Under the pieces are notes generated by a model. The model saw nothing but the letters and a program-made list of their open reading frames with translations, did no database searches and was not told where the DNA came from. A DNA stretch of 64,000 nucleotides. Origin: Papillibacter cinnamivorans DSM 12816. Lineage in GTDB: Bacteria > Bacillota > Clostridia > Oscillospirales > Oscillospiraceae. Made by a program: the position numbers and the translations under genes. This document shows positions 26,782 through 34,946 of this stretch, piece after piece; positions within the stretch are counted from its first letter, which is position 1, and every line of letters begins with the position of its first letter. The stretch spans positions 62,001 through 126,000 of the forward strand of contig NZ_FWXW01000001.1 of assembly GCF_900176335.1 (NCBI RefSeq). Direction: 5' to 3'.

Positions 26782-27636
26782 ATGATGCGTTCCCTTTTTT
26801 CCGCGGTATCCGGTCTGAAAAATCATCAGACGGCCATGGATATCATCGGAAACAATATCTCCAATGTCAATACCACCGCCTTTAAGGCAAGCAGTGTGAT
26901 TTTTACCGATATCTACAGCCAGACCATCAGCACCGCCACCGCTCCCTCCGCCACAACGGGCGGCTCCAACGCCCAGCAGGTGGGGCTTGGCATGTCCATT
27001 TCGGCGGTCAAGACCAACATGACCGAGGGCAGTACCCAGACCACCGACGGCAACCTGGATTTTTCCGTCACCGGGGAAGGGTATTTCATCATCCGCGGTT
27101 CCGACGGGAAGGATTACTATACCCGCAACGGAAGCTTCAAAGCCGACTCCGACGGCTATCTTGTGACCGACGAGGGAGAATTCGTGCTCGGCTACCTGAG
27201 CAACGATCCCAACGTGACGAACTACACTCAGACCCTCGCCAATCTTTCCACGATTCAGATGACAGGCGCTTCCAATACTTACATCGATTATGCCATTGAT
27301 TCAAACGGCCTGATCACGGCGTACGATCCCGCCACGGACGCCACCGTCACCATCGGAAGACTGGTGCTCGCCACCTTCTCAAACGCTTCAGGCCTTGAAA
27401 AGGAAGGCGGCAGCCAGTACGCCGAATCCGCCAATTCCGGCACTCCCACGCTGGATTACGCCAACGAAGATTTTGCCGGCTCCCTTGCGGTGGGAAGCCT
27501 GGAAATGTCCAATGTAAACCTGGCCACCGAGCTCACCAACATGATCATCATGCAAAGAGGATTCCAGGCGAATTCCAGAGTGATCACCACCTCCGACACC
27601 ATGCTGGAGGAACTGGTCAATCTGAAGCGCTCGTAA
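26782..27636 (+). CDS. flgE: Flagellar hook protein FlgE (FlgG-like type)
   Basis: 284-residue axial protein with N-terminal MRSLFSAVSGLKNHQ...GNNISNVNTTAFK and C-terminal SNVNLATELTNMIIMQRGFQANSR. Its place after flgD and short length match the hook protein of Bacillus (once called FlgG), which is smaller than the enterobacterial FlgE. Central residues 40-70 carry a Ser/Thr/Ala-rich loop. Adjacent ATGs at 26782 and 26785 differ by one residue. A large hairpin separates it from swrD. Confidence 0.92.
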   Translation: MMRSLFSAVSGLKNHQTAMDIIGNNISNVNTTAFKASSVIFTDIYSQTISTATAPSATTGGSNAQQVGLGMSISAVKTNMTEGSTQTTDGNLDFSVTGEGYFIIRGSDGKDYYTRNGSFKADSDGYLVTDEGEFVLGYLSNDPNVTNYTQTLANLSTIQMTGASNTYIDYAIDSNGLITAYDPATDATVTIGRLVLATFSNASGLEKEGGSQYAESANSGTPTLDYANEDFAGSLAVGSLEMSNVNLATELTNMIIMQRGFQANSRVITTSDTMLEELVNLKRS

Positions 27637-27674
27637 ATGCGTCGTACCTTGATCTGCTGCACGGGCCATGAAGA

Positions 27675-27709
27675 GTCTGCTGCGGGACGTTAAGCGTCCC
27701 GCAGCAGAC
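27675..27709 (+). repeat. Perfect 15-bp hairpin between flgE and swrD
   Basis: GTCTGCTGCGGGACG (27675-27689), loop TTAAG, and its exact complement (27695-27709). No T-run follows, so it is not a standard terminator. Lying inside the operon, it may protect the 3' end of flgE mRNA, mark an RNase cut, or tune read-through to motAB. Confidence 0.85.
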
Positions 27710-27751
27710 CCGGACGGCGCCGTACCGTACGATTTCAATTTTGGAGGCGTT

Positions 27752-27952
27752 ATGATAAAGCTTACCAGGATCAACCAGGTGGAGCAGTTCTGGCTCAATG
27801 AGGACAAGATTGAGTACATGGAGGAAAACCACGATACGATCCTGTCTCTGGAGGGCGGGAAAAAACTCACCGTCGCCGAATCGGCGGAGGAAGTCGTAAA
27901 CCGGATCGTGGAACACAAACGAAGGATTTATGTCCAATACCTTCCGCGTTGA
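27752..27952 (+). CDS. swrD: SwrD/FlbD-family flagellar protein
   Basis: 66-residue protein (MIKLTRINQVEQFWLNEDKIEYMEENHDTILSL...VVNRIVEHKRRIYV, motifs at residues 1-33 and 49-63). This is the FlbD/YlzI family; in Bacillus SwrD is needed for full motor power. ATG at 27752 follows TTGGAGGCGTT; the frame extends upstream through the hairpin but without a plausible start. Placed between flgE and motA, in accordance with a stator-related role. Confidence 0.9.
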   Translation: MIKLTRINQVEQFWLNEDKIEYMEENHDTILSLEGGKKLTVAESAEEVVNRIVEHKRRIYVQYLPR

Positions 27953-28036
27953 ATTGCTGTCAGGAGCGCCAGGGAACCGGTTTCGTTCCGGAAATAATGG
28001 GGTCCTACCTGTGGATATATTGAGGCGATAGGAATT

Positions 28037-28855
28037 ATGTCAACTATAATCGGGATTCTGTCCGGTCTTGCCTGTGTGGTAATCAGCTTTTATATCGGCG
28101 GCGGTTCCATCGGCGCGTATATCAACGCTCCTTCGGTTTTTATAACGGTTGGAGGAGTTGTATGCGCCACCATCGCCTCTTTTCCGATAAAAAGGCTGAA
28201 AGACGCCATACAGGCGGTGAAAAACGCCTTTAAAAAGGAGACGGATGACGCCAGCGCCGACGTGGAATTTCTCATCGGCATGGCCAACACCGCGAGAAAA
28301 GAGGGGATCCTGGCGCTGGAAAACTATGCCCAGGAGATCGAGGATCCTTTCCTGAAAAAGGGCATCATGCTCATCGTGGACGGTTCGGATCCGGAGCTCA
28401 TCAAAGGCATCATGGAAACCGAGCTGGATTTCATCAAGGAGCGCCATTCGGACAATCGGGCGGTCCTGGACGCCATGGCGGCCTATTCCCCCGCCTTCGG
28501 TATGATCGGGACCCTGATCGGCCTCATCAATATGCTCAAGAATCTTTCGGATATGGATACTCTGGGACCCCAGATGGCCCTAGCGCTGATTACTACCTTT
28601 TACGGTTCCATGCTGGCAAACCTGGTTTTCAATCCGCTTTCCAAAAAGCTAAAGGCCATAGGCAGCAGGGAATACCTGCGCAAAGAGATGATCCTGGAAG
28701 GTCTTTTGTCCATTCAGGACGGGGAAAACCCCAGGATCATCCGGGAAAAACTCAACGCGTTCCTGTCCCGTGCCCAGCTGAAGGAACCCCAGGTTTCTCT
28801 GGGCGCCGGCGAGAAGGGAGGCGCGGAACATGTCCAGGAACAGGAGAGCGCATGA
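28037..28855 (+). CDS. motA: Flagellar stator protein MotA
   Basis: 272-residue membrane protein; with MotB it forms the proton (or sodium) channel that drives rotation. Four hydrophobic segments are visible (about 3-25, 33-52, 150-170, 185-205), a cytoplasmic loop with charged residues between the second and third, and the conserved SPAFGMIGTLIGLINMLKNL in the third helix. Its last 26 nt overlap motB. motAB lies inside the fliF operon here rather than as a separate unit. Confidence 0.95.
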   Translation: MSTIIGILSGLACVVISFYIGGGSIGAYINAPSVFITVGGVVCATIASFPIKRLKDAIQAVKNAFKKETDDASADVEFLIGMANTARKEGILALENYAQEIEDPFLKKGIMLIVDGSDPELIKGIMETELDFIKERHSDNRAVLDAMAAYSPAFGMIGTLIGLINMLKNLSDMDTLGPQMALALITTFYGSMLANLVFNPLSKKLKAIGSREYLRKEMILEGLLSIQDGENPRIIREKLNAFLSRAQLKEPQVSLGAGEKGGAEHVQEQESA

Positions 28856-29591
28856 CGAGGAAGGCAGCGGCTATAACTGGATGGATACCTACGGCGATCT
28901 TGTGACCAATCTCCTCTGTTTTTTCGTTCTGCTGTATTCCTTTTCTTCCATTGACAACAACAAGTGGCAGGCCCTGGTGGGAAGTTTTACCGGAGGCAGC
29001 ACCAGGGTGGTGGAGACCTTCACCGAGCAGACGGTGCGGGAGGATCCCATCCATGTGGAGGGGATCGTCAGCACCGACGAGGATTCCAAAGATACGCTCA
29101 ACGTAAAGGATGAAAACAAAGACGAATTTGACGCGCTGTATTACGCCATAAAAACCTATGTGGAGGATAACGACTGGGAGGCGGAAATTCTTGTTGCCAA
29201 ACAGGATGATTCGATTCTGGTCCGCTTCCAGGATGTCGTTCTCTTTGATTCCGGGAAAGCGTACATCCGGGAAGACGGAAAAGATGTGCTGGACCATATT
29301 TTTCAGCTCATCGGCAACAATCTCTCCGCCGTTCGCATGGTGCGGATAGAGGGACATACCGACAACGTGCCCATCCATACCTCGGAGTTCAAGAATAACT
29401 GGGAACTGTCCATGGGAAGGTCCAACGCGGTTTTGGAATACTTCATTCAGTCCGGCTGGATAAGCATGGACAAGCTTTCCGCCGCGGCCTACGGCGAATA
29501 TCAGCCTGTGGACAGTAACAGCACCCCGGAGGGAAGGGCTGCAAACCGGCGTGTGGATTTTGTGATCGAAAAGCTGATATCGCAGAGCTGA
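28830..29591 (+). CDS. motB: Flagellar stator protein MotB
   Basis: 253 aa. A short cytoplasmic tail, one membrane helix with the essential ion-binding Asp at residue 23 (DTYGDLVTNLLCFFVLLYSF), a linker, and a C-terminal OmpA-like peptidoglycan-binding domain (VRIEGHTDNVPI, NWELSMGRSNAVLEYF, PEGRAANRRVDFVI). ATG at 28830 lies within motA after GAAGGGAGGCG. Ion preference cannot be told from sequence alone. Confidence 0.96.
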   Translation: MSRNRRAHDEEGSGYNWMDTYGDLVTNLLCFFVLLYSFSSIDNNKWQALVGSFTGGSTRVVETFTEQTVREDPIHVEGIVSTDEDSKDTLNVKDENKDEFDALYYAIKTYVEDNDWEAEILVAKQDDSILVRFQDVVLFDSGKAYIREDGKDVLDHIFQLIGNNLSAVRMVRIEGHTDNVPIHTSEFKNNWELSMGRSNAVLEYFIQSGWISMDKLSAAAYGEYQPVDSNSTPEGRAANRRVDFVIEKLISQS

Positions 29592-29628
29592 AAGAGCGGT
29601 TTTCGCCCAATAAAGGAGAGAATCGGAT

Positions 29629-30048
29629 TTGAAGAAAAAAATCATCATAATAGCGGCCGTGGTGCTGATCGCGGCCGGCGCGGCATTTTATTTGTTTATT
29701 CTAAAACCGTCTTCCGAAAAAAACGTAGATGAAAAACCGGCTTTGGAAGATCTCTATTCCTATCCCCTGGAGGATTCCTTCATCACAAACGTGAAGGACA
29801 GCAACAAGCTGTTTAAGTCCACCATCGTTCTGATGCTCAGCAGCGAAAAAGTTTCCAAAGAGCTGGCAGATAAGGAGTACGTCATTCGGGACACCATTCT
29901 CTTTCAGCTGAGAAACCTCACCGAGGACGATCTCCGAAGCGATGACATCCAGGACAAGCTTCGCTCTCAGTTGTCCGGCGATCTGAATGCCGCGCTGGGG
30001 ATCGACAGTATCGTCACGGTATATTTCAACGATTTTGTGATGCAGTGA
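29629..30048 (+). CDS. fliL: Flagellar basal-body protein FliL
   Basis: 139 aa: a Lys-rich start, one membrane helix (about 5-24), and the periplasmic/extracytoplasmic FliL domain with the stomatin-like pattern (DSFITNVKDSNKLFKSTIVLML, and the C-terminal ALGIDSIVTVYFNDFVMQ). FliL surrounds stators and raises torque. The start is TTG at 29629 after AAAGGAGAGAATCGGAT. Next to fliM, as in Bacillus. Confidence 0.92.
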   Translation: MKKKIIIIAAVVLIAAGAAFYLFILKPSSEKNVDEKPALEDLYSYPLEDSFITNVKDSNKLFKSTIVLMLSSEKVSKELADKEYVIRDTILFQLRNLTEDDLRSDDIQDKLRSQLSGDLNAALGIDSIVTVYFNDFVMQ

Positions 30049-30093
30049 TATTTTTCTGTGCCGATCTGCTTTTGGGCGAAGGGAGAGATACGA

Positions 30094-31089
30094 TTGAGCG
30101 ATATATTATCACAGTCTGAAATCGACAGGCTTATCAGCGAACTGGCCGCGGGCGACGGAGCAAAATGCCTTGCCGCCGACGAGGAGGACTCGCTTTCCGT
30201 TAAGCCTTACGATTTCAGGCTGGCAAACCGGTTTCCCAAAGAGCAGATCCGCACCATCAATATCGTGATGCAGAATTTTGTCCAGCTCCTTGCCAGCTAT
30301 TTTACCACCGCGCTTCATTCCACCAGCGAGATCGAGCTTCTGTCCATCGAGGAACTGACTTTCTATGAGTTCAACAATGCTCTTCCGTCGCCTCTTGTCC
30401 TGGCGGTTGTCAGCTCTCCTCCCCTGGAAGGTTCCATTTTGTTTCATCTTTCTCCGGAGATAGCGGACTGCGTCGTCAGCAGGCTCTTCGGCGGAAACGG
30501 TACGAACAATTCCCAGGCGAAGAAAGCCTTCACTGAAATCGAGCTTGCCATCATTGAGCGTGTGATCCGTCAGATGCTGGTTTTCTTCGATGAGGCCTGG
30601 GCAAAGGTGATAAAATTCAGATCCCGGCTGGAACGGATTGAGACCAGCAGCCAGTTTGCCCAGATCGTGGATATCAACGAACCCGTAGCGGTGATTACCC
30701 TCAATGTGACCATGGGGACGGTAAGCGGAGTGATCAGCATCTGCCTTCCCCATATGGCCATAGAGCCTGTGGCAAAACAGCTCAACGCCCGTCTCTGGTA
30801 TTCCGGTACGAAGGGCAAGAAGGTCGTTCCCGCCGCGGAAGATATCGAAGACAAGATATATGGCACGCCCGTGGAAATCCATGCGTTTTTCAACGATACT
30901 TCCGCTTCGGCAAAAGATATTGCCTGTCTTCAGGTGGGCGATGTGATTCAGCTGGAGCACAAGCTGAATGAGCCCCTTACGGTCAAGGTGCAGAACATTC
31001 CGAAATTTCATGCTTTCATAGGTACGAAGGGGCTCAAATACGCGGTCAGAGTAACGGACGTGATAAAGGGGGTTGAGGAGGATGAGTAA
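30094..31089 (+). CDS. fliM: Flagellar motor switch protein FliM
   Basis: 331-residue C-ring protein. The N-terminal peptide LSDILSQSEIDRLISEL is the CheY-P docking motif, followed by the CheC-like middle domain and the C-terminal FliN-like (SpoA) domain (IACLQVGDVIQLEHKLNEPLTVKV). The frame is open from 30058 but TTG at 30094 follows GAAGGGAGAGATA and starts exactly at the conserved peptide. The 3' end overlaps fliY by 8 nt. Confidence 0.95.
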   Translation: MSDILSQSEIDRLISELAAGDGAKCLAADEEDSLSVKPYDFRLANRFPKEQIRTINIVMQNFVQLLASYFTTALHSTSEIELLSIEELTFYEFNNALPSPLVLAVVSSPPLEGSILFHLSPEIADCVVSRLFGGNGTNNSQAKKAFTEIELAIIERVIRQMLVFFDEAWAKVIKFRSRLERIETSSQFAQIVDINEPVAVITLNVTMGTVSGVISICLPHMAIEPVAKQLNARLWYSGTKGKKVVPAAEDIEDKIYGTPVEIHAFFNDTSASAKDIACLQVGDVIQLEHKLNEPLTVKVQNIPKFHAFIGTKGLKYAVRVTDVIKGVEEDE

Positions 31090-32332
31090 TCTATCGCAGG
31101 AAGAGATCGATGCGATGTTAAACGGAACGGTTCCTCCGGTAAAAGACAATACGGCGGATGCCGGCGGGCAGGCTGCAGCCTCCGCCGCGGAAGAAAGTTT
31201 TCGTCCCGATCCTGAGGACCGGGCGACGGATGCGGACGTGCTGGATGAAGAAATGCTGCTTTTGGATAAAAGCGCCCAGTATCTGACCTCTGAGGAAATT
31301 GATGTCCTGGGAGAGGTGGGGAACATCTGCATGGGCGCCGCCGCCACCACCATGTACACCCTTCTCGGCCACAGGACCACAATTACGACGCCTAAGGTCT
31401 GCGTATACACAGCGGAGGAAGTCCTCTCGATCTATCAGTCTCCCTTTGTGGTGGCAACGGTGGAATACAGCAAGGCGATGACGGGAAAAAATCTCCTGAT
31501 TTTAAAGGAGCGCGATTCCATTCTCATCACCGATCTACTTATGGGAGGCTCCGGCGGTAGCAGCCTGGATGATGTCCAGCTGGATGAGATCCACCTGAGC
31601 GCCATGGGCGAAATCATGAATCAGATGATCGGCTCCTCCGCCACCTCTCTTTCCAACATGCTGGGCAAACCCATCGATATTACGCCTCCAAAAGCCGTGC
31701 GCATCAGCGTCGGAGCGGATGTCAAGGATTTGCTGGGCGATTCGGACCTTGTGATCAAGGTCAGCTTCGATATGGAAATCGAGGGGGTCTTAAAGAGTAA
31801 GCTGATGCAGATCATGCCCATAGAAGTCGGTAAGCAGTTGTCCGCCGCTCTTATGAGGCCGGAAACGGAACCGGAGAAAAGCCCGGTTTCGCAACGCAAA
31901 AGTGAGGAAACCAAAATGAACATACCCGCCGACAAGCCGCCGGAAGAAAAGGAAGGCGCCAGCTCCGCCGGCAGGAAGCCGTCTGCCCGGGAAGAACCCG
32001 CCCGTCCCGTCCGGGTCACACCCTGTTCCTTTCAGTCCTTCGACGAAGGGGGAAGCGATTCCAAGGCTTCCTTCAGCTCCTCCATCGATCTCATCAGCGA
32101 TATCCCGCTTCAGGTTTCCGTCGAACTGGGAAAGACGAAGAAGAGCATCAGCGATATTCTCAATATGGGAATCGGCTCCGTCATTGTCCTGGACAAGATG
32201 GCTGGGGAGCTGGTGGAAGTTGTGGTAAACGGGAAACGGGTTGCCCGGGGAGAAGTGGTCGTGATCGACGAAAATTACGGAGTCCGGATTACGGATATCA
32301 TCATGAACCGCGATCGCGTTTATCCGCAGTAA
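31082..32332 (+). CDS. fliY: Motor switch / CheY-P phosphatase FliY
   Basis: 416 aa. The N-terminal SNLSQEEIDAMLNG resembles a CheY-P docking peptide. A CheC-type domain holds two phosphatase helices (EIDVLGEVGNICMGAAATTM and EIHLSAMGEIMNQMIGSSATSL). An acidic linker follows (about 265-320), then a FliN/SpoA domain at the C-terminus (LISDIPLQVSVELGKTKKSI...ARGEVVVIDENYGVRITDI). This fused form replaces FliN in Firmicutes. It is the last gene of the operon; cheY and fliO/P/Q/R, which normally follow, are not here. Confidence 0.95.
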   Translation: MSNLSQEEIDAMLNGTVPPVKDNTADAGGQAAASAAEESFRPDPEDRATDADVLDEEMLLLDKSAQYLTSEEIDVLGEVGNICMGAAATTMYTLLGHRTTITTPKVCVYTAEEVLSIYQSPFVVATVEYSKAMTGKNLLILKERDSILITDLLMGGSGGSSLDDVQLDEIHLSAMGEIMNQMIGSSATSLSNMLGKPIDITPPKAVRISVGADVKDLLGDSDLVIKVSFDMEIEGVLKSKLMQIMPIEVGKQLSAALMRPETEPEKSPVSQRKSEETKMNIPADKPPEEKEGASSAGRKPSAREEPARPVRVTPCSFQSFDEGGSDSKASFSSSIDLISDIPLQVSVELGKTKKSISDILNMGIGSVIVLDKMAGELVEVVVNGKRVARGEVVVIDENYGVRITDIIMNRDRVYPQ

Positions 32333-32382
32333 GAAAACATAAAAAGTCCCATCGTCCTTTTCGCCATCGGTGAAAAGCTTTT

Positions 32383-32536
32383 TGGGATTTCGCGGTGCGT
32401 TCCGTGACCGAAATTCAAAAAAAGATGAAATCCCAATGCCTTGCGGGAATTCACTTTCCGCAAGGCATACTTTTCGCGCCTTCGCAAAGGCGCGAACTTT
32501 CTCCCGTTTCCGTCGGAAAACAGAGTTTTTCGACGG
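32383..32536. repeat. Cluster of four hairpins after fliY
   Basis: Stems: TGGGATTTC (32383-32391) with 32427-32435; TGCCTTGCGG (32437-32446) with 32458-32467; TTCGCGCCTT (32473-32482) with 32487-32496; CCGTCGGAAAA (32510-32520) with 32526-32536. Together with the terminator at 32541 they fill the whole fliY-EAL gap. No open frame is plausible. Such hairpin trains may be a mobile repeat or 3'-UTR structure. Confidence 0.7.
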
Positions 32537-32540
32537 TCTC

Positions 32541-32577
32541 AAAAAACCCGGGCAGCTGTTCGCTGCCCGGGTTTTTT
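32541..32577. terminator. Bidirectional terminator between fliY and the EAL-HDOD gene
   Basis: AAAAAACCCGGGCAGC (32541-32556), loop TGTTC, and the perfect complement ending in TTTTTT (32562-32577). It can stop the fliF operon on + and the EAL-HDOD gene on -. Confidence 0.9.
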
Positions 32578-32633
32578 CGGTCTCTTTTTCCGCCGCGGTT
32601 TTCTCCTTGCGTCAAGCCGCAACTATAGGTCTC

Positions 32634-33848
32634 TTAGTACCGCAGGATGTCCGCCGCCCACAGGACCGCCTCCATATAGAGCTTGTACAGCTCCTTGGGA
32701 GAAATATTGTTCTCGGAGGCGGTATCAATGGCGTCCGCCCAGTTTCCTTTTTCGTAATTTTTAATGATGCTCAGAAGTTCGGCATACTTCCCGCTGCCCG
32801 TGGTCAGCGCTTGGGCCACCTTTTCCGGCATCTTTGTTTTTTCCACGATTTCTTCCATCGGGGTGTCTGACATAACGTCGATTAAGGAAAACAGTCCCAG
32901 AAGAAACAGGTCTTCCTTCGCTTTTTTATTCCGGATGATCGGTGCCAAAGATTCAAGGAAATGACCCCTGATCAGGGAAATCCGCATCAGCTCTTCCGGT
33001 TTTTCTTCCTTCATCGTATTGACCGCGAACAATGTGACGTATTTCTTGATGCTGTTGAGTCCCAGGATCGCAAGGGCGTGGTGGATGCTCTTTATGTTGT
33101 ATTTCATTCCGTAATAGGCCGAGTTCACAAGTCTCAGGATCCGGTAGGAGAGAACGGTGTCGTTTTTAATGATGGCGGCGAGCTTCTTATAGTCCACCAG
33201 AGGGTCCATCGCGCAACGCATCATCTGAAGCTGGTTGATCTGTACGGGCTGAATCGATTTTCTCTCCATAATCACCGGTTTGCTGAAGAAATAACCCTGA
33301 AACAAGGTAAACCCCATCTCCTTCGAGACGGAAAAGATTTCCTGTGTCTCCACCTTTTCCGCCAGCAGCCGGATGTTGCCGTATTCGGACAGAAGCTTGA
33401 CGTCTTTTTTGATTTCCTCTTCTTTGCGATTGAGAAAATCAATTTTAACGATGTCCACGAGTTCCAGAAACGGCCGGTATTCCTCCGAAAAGACAAAATC
33501 GTCCAGCGAAAGCATATAACCCTGTTTTTTCAGTTTTCTGCAGGCTTTTACGACATCCTTGACGGGAAGGATTCCCTCCAGGATTTCCACAACAAGATGG
33601 CTCCTGGGTAAAATGATTGCAGCTTCGTTGAGAAGGAGCGTCTCGGTGAAATTAATGAAGGCCAGCCGGTTGTCCGTAAGGGTTTTTATGCCGTCGTCCA
33701 GCCCGTGCATGATGGTTTCCATGGAAGCCATGTCGGGATCGCTGCCGTCGTAGGCAGCGCTCTTCTCGCTGGAACGGTAAAGCAGTTCATAGCCGATTAC
33801 GTTCAGTTTGACGTCGAATATGGGTTGTCTTGCCAAAAACGCGGACAT
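32634..33848 (-). CDS. Degenerate EAL domain - HDOD domain protein (YuxH-like)
   Basis: About 404 aa: an N-terminal EAL-like domain (FLARQPIFDVKLNVIGYELLYRS; about 1-190) fused to a C-terminal HDOD domain (about 200-400, MMRCAMDPLVDYKKLAAIIKNDTVLSYRILRLVNSA). Catalytic motifs are altered: YELLY replaces EALLR, LDDF and KIDF remain only in part, so c-di-GMP hydrolysis is doubtful; relatives act as signalling scaffolds (CdgJ, YuxH). ATG at 33848 begins the conserved MSAFLARQPIF; a GTG at 33860 has slightly better spacing to AAGG and is an alternative. It faces away from cheR. Confidence 0.85.
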   Translation of the reverse strand: MSAFLARQPIFDVKLNVIGYELLYRSSEKSAAYDGSDPDMASMETIMHGLDDGIKTLTDNRLAFINFTETLLLNEAAIILPRSHLVVEILEGILPVKDVVKACRKLKKQGYMLSLDDFVFSEEYRPFLELVDIVKIDFLNRKEEEIKKDVKLLSEYGNIRLLAEKVETQEIFSVSKEMGFTLFQGYFFSKPVIMERKSIQPVQINQLQMMRCAMDPLVDYKKLAAIIKNDTVLSYRILRLVNSAYYGMKYNIKSIHHALAILGLNSIKKYVTLFAVNTMKEEKPEELMRISLIRGHFLESLAPIIRNKKAKEDLFLLGLFSLIDVMSDTPMEEIVEKTKMPEKVAQALTTGSGKYAELLSIIKNYEKGNWADAIDTASENNISPKELYKLYMEAVLWAADILRY

Positions 33849-34125
33849 ATGGGCAACCACAGCCTTTCGACAAAAAAATAGCCATTCGATTTAATTCAAA
33901 ATGGCAGTATTATCGATATAGTACTAATTGCCAGTATATATCAATTATGAACAGATTTCAATATAAAAGCGAAATGTTGCCGATCGGCATTAAAAACCGC
34001 GAATCGGTACGGCCTGTTAAGTGATTCGAAAAAAATCCCGATATAAATCATAACGGCGGAATTTGCGCTGTGGCGCGGCAGGATTTCCGCCCTCCTTGCG
34101 CGATCTTGATATTGAGGGATGGAAT

Positions 34126-34941
34126 ATGACGGATATTACAGAAAAGGAATACGAACATCTCACGGGCTATATTTTCTCAAATTTCGGCATCAAGCTGGGC
34201 GCCGGAAAAAAGACCCTGGTGCTGGGCAGGCTTCAGAGCATCCTTCAGCAGTACGGCTTCGGAACCTTCTCGGAATACTACGCCTATGTCACCTCCGACA
34301 AAACCGGCCGGGCCGTCTCGGAGCTGGTGGACAGGATAACGACGAACCACACCTTTTTCATGCGCGAACCGGATCATTTCTTTTATTTCCGGGATTATGT
34401 CCTGCCGCAGCTGGCAAGGTCGGTCCCGGAAAAGGACCTGCGCATCTGGAGCGCCGGCTGCTCCTCCGGTGAGGAGGCGTATACCCTCGCCATGATTATT
34501 CAGGACTTTTTCGGCAGCGAAAAACCTATGTGGGATGCCAAGATACTTGCCACCGATATTTCCAGCAAGGTGCTGGACGCCGCCAAAAAAGGGGAGTACA
34601 AGACAAAAAGCCTGGAAGCCCTCCCGGCTGCCTGGAAGTCCAATTTCGTTAAAAAGGACCAGGAGAAGAGCGAGATTACGGACAAACTGAAAAACGAAGT
34701 GATCTTCCGGTATTTCAATCTCATGAACGAATATTTTCCTTTCCGGAAAAAGTTTCACGTCATTTTCTGCCGGAATGTGATGATCTATTTCGATATGGCT
34801 ACTAAAACCGCGCTTGTCAACCGGTTCTACGATTCCCTGGAAGCCGGGGGCTACCTCTTTATCGGGCACTCGGAATCCATCGGCAGGGAGGAGACGCAGT
34901 TTCAGTATGTGATGCCCGCAATTTATCGGAAGGGGTTGTGA
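34126..34941 (+). CDS. cheR: Chemoreceptor methyltransferase CheR
   Basis: 271 aa. It transfers methyl from S-adenosylmethionine to receptor glutamates. The N-terminal helical domain (1-75) precedes the Rossmann domain with TTNHTFFMREPDHF, the SAM loop IWSAGCSSGEEAYTLAM and the catalytic-site region FHVIFCRNVMIYFD. The frame extends to 34063 but ATG at 34126 has GAGGGATGGA upstream. cheB overlaps or abuts at the 3' end, forming an adaptation operon. Confidence 0.95.
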   Translation: MTDITEKEYEHLTGYIFSNFGIKLGAGKKTLVLGRLQSILQQYGFGTFSEYYAYVTSDKTGRAVSELVDRITTNHTFFMREPDHFFYFRDYVLPQLARSVPEKDLRIWSAGCSSGEEAYTLAMIIQDFFGSEKPMWDAKILATDISSKVLDAAKKGEYKTKSLEALPAAWKSNFVKKDQEKSEITDKLKNEVIFRYFNLMNEYFPFRKKFHVIFCRNVMIYFDMATKTALVNRFYDSLEAGGYLFIGHSESIGREETQFQYVMPAIYRKGL

Positions 34942-34946
34942 TAAGG

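Noticed and set aside
33892-33919. Sigma-28-like TAAT...CGATAT before cheR
   Set aside because: The spacing is 18 nt instead of 17 and the -35 is weak; not strong enough to call.
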